Origin: Ophthalmolycus amberensis
Lineage: Eukaryota; Chordata; Actinopteri; Perciformes; Zoarcidae
Assembly: GCA_024529925.1 (NCBI GenBank)
Contig: JAFEUB010000794.1
Span: 689,501 to 753,500, forward strand
Direction: 5' to 3'
Length of the DNA stretch: 64,000 nucleotides
Numbering within the stretch: the stretch's first letter is position 1; the number at the start of each line of letters is the position of its first letter. The notes under the pieces were generated by a model. That model searched no databases, was not told the DNA's origin, and saw only the letters and a list, made by a program, of their open reading frames with translations. A program made the position numbers and the translations under genes. Below, piece after piece: positions 1 to 13,710 of this stretch.

Positions 1-3000
1 TAAATGAAAATCACTTATGTGATGCAGAGTGCATTATAAGACTCACGATAAGCCTTCATAATACACATATTAGACTGGGTCACGTAAAACAATTGCTTTA
101 CTTTTTTACTCATTTTTCACGACATGTGGTAAAGATATGGGAAGCTATTTGTAACCATAATGGATGCTGAATGTCTTTATTGCTTGCCCTAATGCATTTA
201 TGACAGGTCAAGCCAGGATCTTTATATCTGTAACAGGATGTTTGTGTCTTTCTGCAGCACAGTACAACAGTAAAAAAGGTCACGGCCATGTAGCATGTTC
301 CTTTAGGCTGCAGAAACAGATACAGTGCAGTGTGGTCCGACTCTGTTCACATGCTATTATTAATAACCCACTAGAAGCAGACAAGCTGTTGTTATGAAGA
401 ATAAGTTATTGTGGCAAGCTAAACAACTCTCTCTTCGTCATGTTCACATAAAGCACCATGATGTTCCAGGAAAATCTTCGGTACAACCACTAAATACACC
501 TTGAGGTGAATTAGATTAAGTGTGTCGTGGCTCTTTATATGTACGTCTGCAGTCACAGGCAAAGGTCAGTAAACAAAATGTACCAAAAACCTGAAACAAC
601 TTTGCCTGAAATCCACACAAGTCTTAACCCAATATTGGTTTCAGCTTTCCACCATGGAGCTCTGTGATGTAGTCTTGAAGTGCAGTGTTAGCCGTTTCAT
701 ATTTCAGTCCACACATCAGCATTTCTGCCACTGATGTTATCTCTCATATGACTGCTTCGTTAACTCAGATGTTGAATTTAGTTTGATGCATGAAAAGCTT
801 CAGCTATTTGTTCGAGAAACAGTTTTGTGTTGTACAGCTGCAGCCTGAAGACACGATACAGAACGAAGATAAACAATCAGAATGGTGTTGCAATACCGTT
901 TCTGTTGATACAGTTGGAGGCCTACAATGGGATTACAGAACACATCTTGCCGATATTTAGCCAATCTGATAGGAAAGTAAAGCAAGCTTTCATTCAAAGA
1001 TGACAGCAATATTATGCAACAGCAGAAATGTGGAGATAGATTTTGATGAAGCATAAAGCATTAAAAACGTGTATAGATATTCGGTTCATATCCCGGATTA
1101 ATGGTGGTTTACATAAACCCTCTAAATACAAACAAACATCATGTCCAGCTTTTGCAGCTGAAAGCTCGTAAACTTGCTTTCCTGACACTAAATATTGTTA
1201 TAAGCACACACATTAATGTGACAGCATTTCCGACTGGAGACATTTCATTCTTTGGATTAGAGCGACATCTAGTGGACATTAAACAGAGAAGCAGGTTGAT
1301 GTTCTTGTGTTTAACAGAGATACTAGGAGTTACTGCTAAGACACATTGTGTACAACTTTTGAATGACCCAGTGTTTTCTGCCCACTGTATAAAATAGAGG
1401 CAATATGTTTGTTTATTGGAGATGTGTGACACTGAAAAACAAGTGTATCACAAACACTTTATTATAAAATAAATGAAGTCTCTCTCCCTGCACTCCACAA
1501 GGGCCAACACATCGAGACATCCAGCCTCGACCTCATGTCTGTGTTATCGCCGTTAAAGGTTACCAATTTTCTCAAAGTCTGGCAGAAGATAATTTGATAA
1601 AGGGACTTGTTAAGTTTATCTCTCCAGCCATTTCCTATAACATAAAGGTCAAGAGATATGGCAGCTCGATCACTCAACAGATGGTTCCCCTCAGAGGCAG
1701 TGTATGTATTTATCTGTAGTTTTTGGTTCATATTTCTAAAGCCATACATCACGTTGTGTTGAGGGTTGCTGACCCTGACATGTTGATGTAACATTTCGGG
1801 GTTGGCCTTTGAATGTTTCGGTCGTTTAGAGGGAGAAAGAAGAAAGAGAGGTATGGTGGAATGTGGTGAGTATTTAGGTGTAAGAATGGGCAGCAACTAC
1901 TTTTCACAGACGCAAAGCCAGAAAGTTGCGTAATTTCACATACAGTTGAGCATGTGATCATTTGACTGAGCATCCTGCTGTTCTCCTCAATGTGCTGTTT
2001 TACTTCTATTTCCAGTTCGTATGTGTGTATGTGTGCATGATTAGTCGACTAGTCGATCAAAAGTTGCTACCCTTACAGTGTATCCACAGAAAATCAATGG
2101 AGTCAAGATATAACAGCATCACATATTTACACTCTGCTTTTGTTTGTTTGTAATACTGAGAACCTTGATTGGAAAGATTTGTATTTCAGAACAGCTGTAA
2201 ATGTGTCTAAACTGAGCAACCCTCTGAATACAAGTCAAAGTTGAAAATATTTCATTGTATTTTGAAGTGCTGTGACTTTGCTTTTCAGTACTTATCCAGG
2301 TGTATTTGCACATGTTTTCGTGATGTGTGTGTGTGTGTGTGCATGTGTGCAGCGCCGGGTTACGACTGAACAGTCATGTGTCCTGCATTTGACATAAGGC
2401 AGCCTCTTGATGCGACAGCCAGCCAAGCACTGTCACTCTGCAGTGTGCCGGAGTGTGACCTCCTCACCACTGTCTCTGTGCTCTCTCTCTACAGCACCCC
2501 GGTGTGGTGTCTCCCCTCTCTCGCCCTCACTCAGCTCCTCTCCAGTGATCCTCTCCCTGCTCCTGTCTTACACAACGGCAGAGACCTTCTCTTCTTCTCT
2601 GTCAACAGAGACACACTTCTTCTTCTTATTTCTTAACCCCCGGTAAACACACACATTGAGACATCACCGTATCTCATAAACATCTTGTCTGCTTCTTTGT
2701 TCTGTACTTTATTGTCTTCCCTTCCTCTGAATAAGGTTGTTTGATCATACCATACCATAACTGAAGCGTACAGTTTACACTACATATTTATATAACCTTT
2801 AACGAACATAAACACATGATAAAAGAAACGTTGCACTTCTCGTTCATCTGCGTGCTAATGCAGGAGGAGCCTGGGGAGATGAAGGGACTTAAATATTTGA
2901 AGCAGATCTCAGTGTTATTGTTAACTGACTGAGCACCAAACCTTCATATGTGATTGGAGGATATGGAACATGTGACTGCATGAATTACAGCAAGGCTTCA

Positions 3001-4264
3001 TACGTTTATATGTTGCACAGATTGCCCAGCTTTGCAGTTTCAGTTAAGTTTATGTTCTTTTTTTTTTTTAAAGAAAATAATTCTCATAAACCTCATAATT
3101 GTCCAAAAATACCTCATTGAAGATCGTACAGCACATTTCATTTTATAGAACAATTCAAGTAAAGACAATCAACCTTTTTCACTGAAGACATTTTAACATG
3201 TCACAGTAGGAAAAGCACAGGTGCAAATATTGGGACACTTAAATATAACAGAGACACCGTTGATGTCATTAGCAACACCTTGGCTTCACTTGCCATAACA
3301 AGTCAAAATGTGAATTTGCTGTGATCATTTGGAGTGTGTTTGGAGTCCAAAAGATCCATTTCATTATTTCTCTCATACAAAACCTCTCGTTAAAGAATGA
3401 CAATTTATGTGTGCACGTGTAATATAAGAGGTAAATAATAAATGGTAATAAATCAATCTTTTCGACTCCAAATTGATATGTTACACAGCATTTCGTGCAT
3501 CTTTGTGCATGTTTAAATGCATTCACATGGTGTGTATAGTCTTCATTGTAGCCATCTTATGCTCACGTGTGAGTCTTCATATGCCTGTGATATACAGTAG
3601 TTGCTCGTAGCTCTAGTTTTACTCATGTTCTGTGACTGGACTGTGTGTGTGTTCTCGTCACCTTCTCTCAGGGTTACGTCTGCACCCTTGTGCTCCTCAA
3701 TCAGCTCTAATGGATCCTCTGGCTCAGACTCAGCCGGGGTACTGATTGTGATACTAAAGACGCTCACACACACAGACACACACACCCACACAGGACAGGG
3801 CGGGGCTGGATGTGCGTCGTGATGAGCTAAGAGATACGACGACCCTCCTAACATTTTCTCCCCGTCTATGTCTTTTCTTTCCTCTCCTGTTCTTCGTCAT
3901 TTCTGTCCCTTAATGCTGCACCTCCTGTAGTCAATTCAATGTAGCACTGTTGTAACCAATATAATTGAATTAGGGCTAATTTAACAAAATCTGTAATGTG
4001 TTGTGGCCTTAAAATAAGAAAAATAAACAAAATCCTAAAAATCTCTCGTCTAAAATCTTAAGGCTATATTTATTGACTCATACAAACTCAAATGTCACAT
4101 CTTTCCTTCTGTGTCTTTGTGTCACCCCCCCCCACCAACCGTCACCACCACCGGTGCCCTTGTGTGTTCATGCCAATAGTTCACATGGGCCCCATCCACC
4201 CTCCCTCCCTCAGCGTCTTCATTCGGAGTGTGACCAGGTCCCCTGGGGCCATTGTGAGCTTATG

Positions 4265-4317
<53 letters not shown>

Positions 4318-7300
4318 CCACTACATTATTCTCCCCACTGACTCTCTATGGGATGAAAAAAAAGAACGTACATCCAGTGTGTCCCTTCCTTGCTATCTTT
4401 AGAAAAGAGACGGGCTGAAGGGGAACATGTTGTATGGCAGGGCAGCCCTCACATGAGAATATAGATGTATACTACTCTTGCATGTCACAACTTCCCTAAA
4501 TGTGTCCTTAAAAATCTCACATATCAGACAAACTGAAAACATCTGTATCAAATTGGTTATACATCAGCCAGTTCATTTAAAAACAAAACATTCACAGAAT
4601 TTTTGTTACGAAATTGTCATCAATTAATGCCTAATTCACAAAGAAAACTGATCTTGCAAGAGTTCTTTCAGAGATCATTATACAAATGAGAAAAAATGCA
4701 AATAATGCATGCAGAAGTCAGGATTTAAAATAATGCAGAGTAAGAACGACTTTCATTCTGTTCATTGAATATGATGTATTACTGAAGATATCAGTCTAGT
4801 TTGCACCACAATGAATCCTACATTCATTAAGCAAAGATGAGGATTGTGATTAGTTTGACTGTTTCAGTTTACTTTTCTCTTACACGTTTTTCCATCTGCA
4901 ACGCAGTAAGCTACAGTGCAGTACTATTGTAAGGCTACTATTGTAATGTAACAATAAACAATTCACACACTTGTTTTACTCACTACACATTCACAGCAAT
5001 AGACTCTGCAACATTTTGACAGGAATCAAAAGGCAAGAAATTGCATTTATTTTAATTTTCCACTTCTCACATCTGAAATGTGGGTAATAAAACGAGTCAT
5101 TTTTTATTATGTTTGCAACCCTCACCAGGGTAACGTTGTTAGAATAAGGCTCTGACTTGTGATTTAGCACAGCATTTTGTATTTAAAGGTGAGAATTTTT
5201 GCTTTTTTGCTCAAAGAAGTTTGCATATTCAAACTCTTTTTATGTTGCTAATGCACTTAGATTTTCTCTTTTTTGTTTTTCTTTCACATTCTCTGCACTA
5301 CTGACTTCTCCATACATGCAGGTCCAACGGCACGATTCGATTCCTATTGATCGACTGGAGCTGACGGCTCTCCACCACTTGTAAAAACTCTCGTCTCGGA
5401 AGATCTGAGTAACTGCTAATTCCGCATCAGTGAAGCTAAGAATCAGTGTGGTTTGCTGATTGCGGAGCAGTCATCCCACTGCTATGTTGAGCGCCAGGCG
5501 GTTCTACCTGCAGTCGGCCCGAGTGGAACAAAGCTGGTTCTATAATTAGGTTCTCCTGGCTGATTCGATTAGAGCAGCCGCTTCATTCATTTCGCTAAAG
5601 ATGCTCCTCAGCTGCTTGGAGGGACTAATGGCGGAGATGGAGAGATATATGGGAAACAATTAGACATGATTTTATGTTTGTGCATGCGTCTGTACGTTTG
5701 TATTAACAAAAGCTTCATGTTTGTGCCAGTAAGTTGAAAACTGTTTTCCCTCCACATTTACGTTGATGCACAACACACAATATTTTGTTTGTTCTCAAAC
5801 ATACATCACTTCTTTTTCTCCTCCATCCCTCACCCTCTTCCAATGTTTCAATTAGCTGCCTTGCAATGAGATTACAGGAGACATTACTTAAGAGGGACAT
5901 GAATCGTGTCCTGCCTCAGCCACAGATGAGATATGAGCTGCCCGGTGCCACGCTATCTGGACAAGAGACAGTCTGATCCAGAAACCATGTCTTACGCTCT
6001 ACATCATGTTCAAATGACACAATTATTATAATAAACTCAAAATGTGTTTTCATAATATTACCTCACTTTGGATGTTTGACCTTCTCTGTGCAGAATGATG
6101 GCTGTATGGAGCTGCAGTTAAACCTTTGAAATGAATAATACATTTTTGTGGAAAAACTGAAAAAAACATACTTTATTCAAAGATAAAACATAATATATAT
6201 ATTATGTCAAGTGTTCTTGGCAATAAGAAATATGAACCCTGCTTTCCAGCCTGCGTTTCAGTGTTTTTCACACTGCAACAGTTCTGACAGGATGGTGGTT
6301 GCGAGCAGAGGCTGTTTGGAGCTTCTGTCAGATAAAAGCTCTCTGAGGTTGGAGGCACTGCCCCGACTCAAGTGCAGGTTTGTTTTGCACAAAGTTGCAC
6401 AAAGTTGGGCAACCTGTGAGAGATGGATTCAAAAAAGAAAATCGAAGCAGCAGAAGTTGATAAATCTTTTTATTTGCCGGTATGAGCCAAGCTCCAAAAA
6501 ATTCCTATGCATCTCAGTAGTGTCTTTCATTGGACCATCCCTGTCAGATACATACCTAACTTTCCCCTCAGCCCCCAGTTATACTAGTTAAACTATTAAA
6601 CTGTTCTCATGAGGAGTAAACTGATCTTCATGTCTAAACTTGGTGGAGTGCCCCTTTAAACTAAAAAATGCAACATGAGTTCCTCACTTGCTCTGCCGTG
6701 ATCTGTGTGTCTTCTTGTACTGTGTCGTGCTTATTAAATGAATCCAAATTTTACGTTAATACATGAAGTTGCTGACTCTTGTTACACTGTTGATGCTATT
6801 GTGTCCACCTCATTTATGTAAGGTGGTAGCTAGTTATGCTTGTTAAATGAAATTGACCAAACAATATCAGTGGTGAGGCTATTAAGCACAAATCTGGGTC
6901 TAATTCCAGGTGTTTCAAAGTTGAACAAATAACATTTCCAGCCAGCAGTGCGATACCTGGACAGTCTCCTTGCTTTGAGTCCTCTCTCTAAAGTTATGCC
7001 TGACTCCAGAGAGCAGATGTCTATCTGAATGCACCGTCTGCTCCCTGTAATCTCATCTCCTCGTGTCCACGTTGAGGGAAAGTGCTCTCTAGTCGGACCT
7101 CGATTCCCAGTATTTATCTCTCGAGGTTCGTCTGGGAAAATAAGCCAGACAGCTGCAGCAGATAAAATGAAGAAAGTTAGTAAAAAACAGTTCAACTTCA
7201 CATTCTCAAATATGTTGTGCGTCAATCGGCCGGAGCCTAAAGTAGCTTCCTCCAGACCGAGACGGAAGGTAATGCAGCTGAACGGTACAAGAGGGTTGTT

Positions 7301-7700
7301 TGTGTGACCAGTGGATTAAGTCCCCCTTAAGTTTTTAATAAATGGAACAGCAACAACAACATCATTCAGAGCTCTTACTGTGTGGGCAAAATGAAGTCAA
7401 ATAGAGCTTTCATGGAAGAGAAGAGAAGAAAAACAAATACCTATTGGACATTATGTCAAAAGCAGGACAAAAATATGCCCGGTATAACATCAATGACTCC
7501 TGGAAAGACATCATAGGAGGTTCTAAAGATATCCAGTAGTAATAAATAAATCTGTTTTGGTGCACATCCAAATGGACTCTAGAAGAAAGCAAAAACCATC
7601 CCCCAACACTCCTACTCGCCCGCAAAGCCTTAAATAAATGGATTGACTTTTGGACAAGCATCAGTTTTCCTTCATAATTGTTAATTATCATGAGTGCTTT
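1..7700. other. Intergenic DNA, no recognised gene
   Basis: I see no exon that I can assign to a known protein on either strand. All open frames are short and lack splice-supported continuation. Contents include a (GT)n run near 2325-2342, a pyrimidine-rich stretch at about 2443-2640, a poly(T) run near 3060, a poly(C) run near 4127 and a long (TG)n microsatellite at 4271-4316. A moderately GC-rich block without an open frame lies at about 5400-5650 and could be conserved non-coding DNA, but conservation cannot be judged from one sequence. A CTCF-like core lies at 1262-1275. Confidence 0.6.
4271..4316. repeat. (TG)n microsatellite
   Basis: An uninterrupted run of 23 TG units. It produces artificial Val-Cys open frames on the plus strand that should not be read as genes. 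Confidence 0.97.
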
Positions 7701-7731
7701 CTGAGGCACTTTCTATAAATGGAGATGGGAC

Positions 7732-7751
7732 ACTCTCTCTCTCTCTCTCTC
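7732..7751. repeat. (CT)n microsatellite
   Basis: A run of about ten CT units at the edge of the GC-rich patch that follows. It could be part of a promoter-type pyrimidine tract or simply a microsatellite. Confidence 0.9.
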
Positions 7752-7789
7752 CCCTCCACCCTCTGTTCTATTTTATGTGATTGGCCTTG

Positions 7790-8045
7790 GTTCTCAAGGA
7801 CATCAAAAAGGACGATGGAGGGAGGAAGTGCGGTGGATGGGTGGGGCTCCTACGTCATTCCTGCGCATCAGAGTTGGTGGATTTTATGGCGACGGGCGCC
7901 AGTAAGCTACGCCTCCCTCTAACCCCCACCGGAGTCCATCTTCCCTAACTGACCACCAGCAGCCACACCCACCCCCGGGTGGCTCCTCCCCGAGTCCCAG
8001 ATGAGAGAGAGTACAGCACTTAAGGTAATGTAAATAACCAGAGAG
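7790..8045. promoter_or_regulatory. GC-rich promoter-like patch, gene unknown
   Basis: This block is clearly richer in G, C and CpG than its surroundings. It contains GGTGGGGC (GC-box-like), a TACGTCA near-CRE, a GCGCAT half-site and several CACCC motifs. At its end CACTTAAG is followed by GTAATG on the plus strand, which would serve as a splice donor for a non-coding first exon. No coding exon of a downstream plus-strand gene was recognised, so promoter status is inference from composition and motifs only. Confidence 0.3.
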
Positions 8046-10059
8046 CGAGAGCTATTTTAAGATGCTGTCTTTCACTGTGGCCATGAAGGGGGACAAAGAT
8101 GCTAGCCAAGCGATTGTAATTTCAGTCACGTTTTGGGACATGTTCTCTTTCTCCGTCTACCATCCAGCTAGCTGAGGGGCCCGACAGACAAGAAAGAGCC
8201 CGGACCGGCTGCAAATTCAACCTGAGCCTTTATCTGAGGGAGGATGTTCTTTAAATTATATTTTAAAGTAACAGACAGAAGCTGTGAAGTCTGAGATACC
8301 ACAATTAAGCATCATAAACACAAATAGATTAATAAAACAGGATAGCTGAAAAAGATATATTTCTGCGACACAAACATTGTTACTTCCATGACTTTTCTGA
8401 TCCTCAATTTCTAGTAAATCTGACCTCTTCGGGCCTCTAAAGTTATTGACGTACAACAATCCGACAGTGGAGACTCACTCTTTGGTTGAACCCAAGTCAA
8501 CATAGCTTTGTTTTAAGAAATCATATGTCCCTGAACCTCGTGGATCATGATATTCTCCACGTTTCAGCATCATCTCCAATAAAGAAAAAAACCAAGAAAA
8601 AAAATCTAATTGCAATATTCTCAAAGTGTATTTCTAGTAGTCAAGAAAAAAAAAAGAAGAGAAATACCAATTTTATCTTGTTCCAAAAGTAGAATTTATA
8701 TATTTTCCTGAAATTATTTCTTCTTTTTTTTATGTTTCATCTCTTATGACATCAAAAATAAATAAACATTTAGACAGCATCCTTTCTTTCTTGTGTGAAT
8801 CATTTGAACCAGCATGATTTGTTTTCTTATATATAATTTTTTTTCTCCATATTTTATAATTATATTCATATTCATACAAACATACACATCACAGAGAAAA
8901 TAATCTGCCGTTAACCACAAATAAATAGAACAGATTTGTGAAGCAGAACCTGCCGCCACATTGTTCTGCAACAGTTACTGTTTGACTTTGCAAAATCACA
9001 AACTAAAACAACAACACAAACACCAGTAGAAGTACACTACTTGACATAGTTAGATCTTTTTCTCGAGGTTACATTCATATTCAAGTCTTTGTTCGCTGCA
9101 GTCTGACCAGAGTCCAGTCACAACTGTGGAAATAAAACTGTTTCATGATCTTCATTAAGGCAGTTGAATACAAGATCATTTTAAACACTAATTTACACCG
9201 ATTCCTATGATTAAAACTGCTTCTACACCTGACATTAAAGAGAATATTAGCTAATGCTTTAAGTCAACTACGGTCACTACTGCTTGTATATTTTCTACTC
9301 AGCACAGTACATGGATTGTTTCTTTCTTGATTCACAGTCATGATATGTTTACAGTAATAATGAAGAGACATGATTGCCTCTCAAAACTGTGTCAAACTAA
9401 ATCAGTTTTGGGTGTTGGTTAATATGTCGGCTGTATGACATTACAGTCCGTTTAACATGAATTGATTGGCTTGTTATGACACATTAAAGTTATATAATAT
9501 CCTGTTTTGCAAAATGTGTTGATCTATTTTCACTTCAACTCTCTCTCACAATCAGCTTTTATAATAGTTGCTGTACAGGTCAACTACCTGCCATCTGTTC
9601 GTCAAATATTTCACCACTTCTCCCCGGTAGAAACTCTGTGCAGCATCTCTTATCTCCACTCAGCTGTAGTTTGATCTGCTTTTTCTTTAGTGATAAAAAA
9701 ACCAAAATCAATCAAATTGAGTCCGTTTTCTTTAACTATATCTCCAAAGCAGTTCAGAAGAGGATGAGTATGCATTACACCCAACTATATATATAAGAGC
9801 TATATGAGTGAATGGTTGATGTACTTCACAGAAAAGGGAACGTCATGTCCGGATAATCAGCAAGCTTCTACACTATATATCCTGTCATGTGGCCGTTATC
9901 CAATCACCACATGCTGGATGTGGTTCTTTTGTAGTCCCATCGGAGGACGTTTGCTTTTTGTCTCGTACTTCTTCATGGAGAATTTGACAGAGTAACCAGT
10001 TCTCTGACAGTTCCCTCGCATGTTCAGCGTATTTTTTTAAACACATCCTGAGTTTGTCA
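8046..10059. other. Non-coding DNA, presumably including the SLC5A7 3' UTR
   Basis: This AT-rich stretch lies directly downstream of the SLC5A7 stop codon in the gene's direction, so part of it should be 3' UTR. I did not find a canonical AATAAA on the minus strand in this interval, so the end of the transcript cannot be placed. No other gene is visible. Confidence 0.5.
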
Positions 10060-13000
10060 TTATTCGTCATGGTGGGAGGATTCAGAGCTGGACTCCTCCT
10101 CCTCCACCACCGTTTCCTTCGGCAGCGTGTCACGGCGTGTGAAGGCGGCCGCCAAGGTCACGCTCAGCCTCGGTTTGACGGGCGTCATCTCCGACAGCCC
10201 GATGTTGTTGCCACGAGTCACGAGCGTCGTCCTATCCATAATCTCTCCGCTGTGCTTGGACACCACTGCGTTGAGGAAGTCGTATTTGTGTGAAATCCTG
10301 CCGCTCTCAAACAGGTACTTTGCCAGGTAGGAGAAAGCGACGTTACCCAGGAAGGAGGCGAGCATGGACATGGTCTTGAAGGGGAACTTCTGGATGACAA
10401 CTTCCTCCATTTCCCCAGTTATGTGGTGTATCCTCTGCTCGGTGGTCCAGCCAGGGTAATAAATGAAAGGAGGCAGCTGCAGGTAGGGTTCTCCTCCGCC
10501 TATACGCAGCACCACGCCGAACAGGTAGGCAGCCACGGAGCCGTACGTGTTGGTGCCTTTGACAAAGAGCACGCTGATCAGCTGGGGGAAGATGATGACG
10601 TAAACCAGGTCTGAGCTCAGGTACCAGAGGCCGTAAACTGTCCCAGTCACCAGCGCCATCAACGTGGCAAGGCCGCCGAATACAAAGATGGTAATACGCA
10701 TCACCCACACGATCTCACGGTCAGACGCCTGGGGAGACAGAGACGAGCGGGGGACAGGATTGTGACGTGTGCCAAGCAGCCACAAACAAGCCGGAAAAAA
10801 AATATGGATGTTGTATAAACTTTGTACTCACCGACTGTCTAAAGGCGAGCTGGTAGATGTTCCTCGCAAACATGGAGCTGGCTGACAGGATGGAGGAGTC
10901 TGCAGACGACATGACAGCTGCAGACACTGCACCCAGGCCGAAGAAAGAGACGAACGGCGGGCAAAGGTGTTGGAGCACGATGGGTAGAATCATGTCCGCT
11001 TGGTCCTTGTCTTTAGGAGGAATAGCACCATAACTTGTCTGGTTCCAGTCTGAGTAAGGGAGAGAATGAACGACACAACCAATATGGCCAGTATACTTGA
11101 ACTGTGTCACAAAGAAATGTATTAATAACCACATGGCCTCCAGAGAAACCCAACTTTTCCAAATTCCTCAGAAGGTAATTTGCAATTAAACATTCATAAT
11201 ACTGGAACGGTATGCCATAGCTTAGTCACTATACAGTATGAAAATTTCAAAGCTGGAACAAAACATGCATGATCACAACAAAATGAAATATGATAGCATT
11301 GCAACACTTGTTTTCCACAATTGTAGGCTCATTAAACCAGAGACTGAAACTACTGATAATGGGAATAAGCTTAACAAATCAAATATTACTGTCTGCAGAA
11401 GTTTTAAAACCATCTTCTCATTTAACATTTGCAGTGGCAGCTCATGTTTGTTATTTCCATGTTAAAACAAAACAAAACAAAGTTGTGTGTTCAGATGTTC
11501 ACCAAAGAATCTGACGCCTAAAAATCTGGAGATCAAACCTCTAATTTGGTCCCTTGCCTCCCTCTAATGTAATATTTACACAGCCAGCGTGGTTATTAAC
11601 TGGATTGCTGCTTCATTATGGATGAGGTGAACCAGCTGCTATTTACCAGGCTCTCTCAGATCTAAGGGCAACATGGACCCATCCAGAGCCTTTCCCCCGA
11701 AAACAAACACACACACACAGACTGTGCATTTGCAGGCTCACGTGTGAGCTCTCTAACCTGTGGACGCCCCGATGGCCCCGATGAGAACGGAGGGCACAGC
11801 CATGACGAGGCACCCGAAAGCAGCCAGGAAGGAGAGGACCTGGGCGTAGTTGGCCGAGGAGGCAGACAGGACTCTCTGGAAATACACTTGCCAGGGTATT
11901 CCTCCAAGCATCTGCAGCACATTTAGAGACCAGTGAATAACATTCGCAGAACTAAAGCCTGACACAGTTATGACAATTGCATTCACTTTGCCTCAAAAGG
12001 CTTTATAATCTGTCCAGCATAAGACATCCTCTATCCTTAGTGCCTCGATTTGAATAAGGACCATGAGGAGAGTTCTGCAGAAAGGTGTAACGAGAGTGCA
12101 TGAAAGTCCTTCACTAAATGATTTGATAACAAGCTGTAGTATTTTCACTTCATAAAGTCATCAAATAGTCCTGGCATGCTGATATTATTTCATCAATGAA
12201 ATCAGTTGTAGACCTTTAGACCCAGTGCTGGTCACAGTGGACAAAATTCTGATGAGGTGAGGGACAGATAAGGCGTGGGGACTGTACCAGGAGGCAGAAG
12301 TTGTCGATCCAGACCCAGGTGTCGCCCTTCTGGATGCTGCCTCTCCAGGGCGACTGGTACACCTGCTTCACTGCAGTAACGGTAATGTCCGACACCGCAG
12401 GGTTGGTCAAAGCAAACGGGACACTGATCCACTGTAGACGTCCAGAAACAAGTTTAAACAGTTACAAAAAAACAAATAGGTTTAATGGTTATCATAACTT
12501 TAGCAATTTATTATCCCACCGTAGCTTATCTTATCATTTTTAGACAATGTGTCACAAATACATCTTTGCAGTATCATTTCATGTCAGTGTGTTCCTTTGG
12601 AGCAGCATCTGTGACTATTCAAGTGCGTAATTTGTCACATTTTAAGTTAAGGTCAAAGTATGTTTGGTGCGACAAACACAGTAAATCTACTGAAGAGGGT
12701 TATTTAATTACACTAGTTGCTATCATCTATCTTTAACTTGTGCTCAACATCAACCTACCAGGCCAATAAAGATACAGAAGAGCTGCACGACATCAGTATA
12801 GGCCACAGAGTAAAGTCCTCCAACCAGGGTGTAAAAGATTGCAATGAGCGCTGAGATAACCACTGACATCTTAATGTTGATGTCCACGATGACACTCAGA
12901 GTAGCACCTAAGGTCACGAGCAAATGTTATGGCATACAGATATATATGGAGAAGACCTCACTTTGATCTTATTGGCCACCAGAATAATTTGTTTCATTGT

Positions 13001-13661
13001 AGATGGGAACATGAACTCACCAAGGGCGGATAAGATGGCCGCGGACCAGAAGATCTCTCCCATGAGTGCAGGTATGAAGAGGAGGCCACCCATGCGTTTC
13101 CCATATATCTGCTGGAACGGGTCCAACATGGTGACGTAACCGCGTGAGCGCATGGGTTTAGCAAAAAAAAGACCCCCTGGGACAAAGAGTAGACACATTG
13201 AATTGAGGCACCTTCAAGTGTACCTCTATATAAACAGGCATGGTTTAAATCTGCAGTTTAAAATGTTTTTTATTTGTTCAAATAGACTGATACTTGAACC
13301 AACAGGTTTAAGACTTAACAAGGAATTAAAATGTAGAAGGATGAACACGGGACCACTGGAGATGGTTTGATTAGCACCCAAAACCATCCATTTCAAGGTA
13401 TGTGGTCAAAAAGCCAATATATTAATGTGTGGGCTGCATTTCACTGTTAATAGGTAGAAACAAGGACACAGAATCCCTACGTTATGCTCCTGATCACACA
13501 TAATATCAACCTGTATTTTATTGTTTTAATCCACTCACCCACAACAAGACTGAGGGCATATCCAAAGGGAGCTTGAGCCCAAGCCAAGCCATAATCAGGC
13601 AGATACACATACTCAGCTGTGCCATTTATATATCCTCCTCCAACCCATGTCGCTAAAAAAA

Positions 13662-13710
<49 letters not shown>

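Noticed and set aside
1462..1896. 144-codon minus-strand frame
   Set aside because: Longest frame in the first 9 kb, but no recognised motif, no coding-like composition and no exon signals; taken as chance.
4073..4418. Two overlapping plus-strand frames of about 108 codons
   Set aside because: They run through the (TG)n microsatellite (Val-Cys repeats) and have no protein-like composition or splice support.
10127..10614. Plus-strand and alternative-frame minus ORFs over SLC5A7 exon 8
   Set aside because: Shadows of the GC-rich SLC5A7 coding exon; the true frame is fixed by homology and splice phase.
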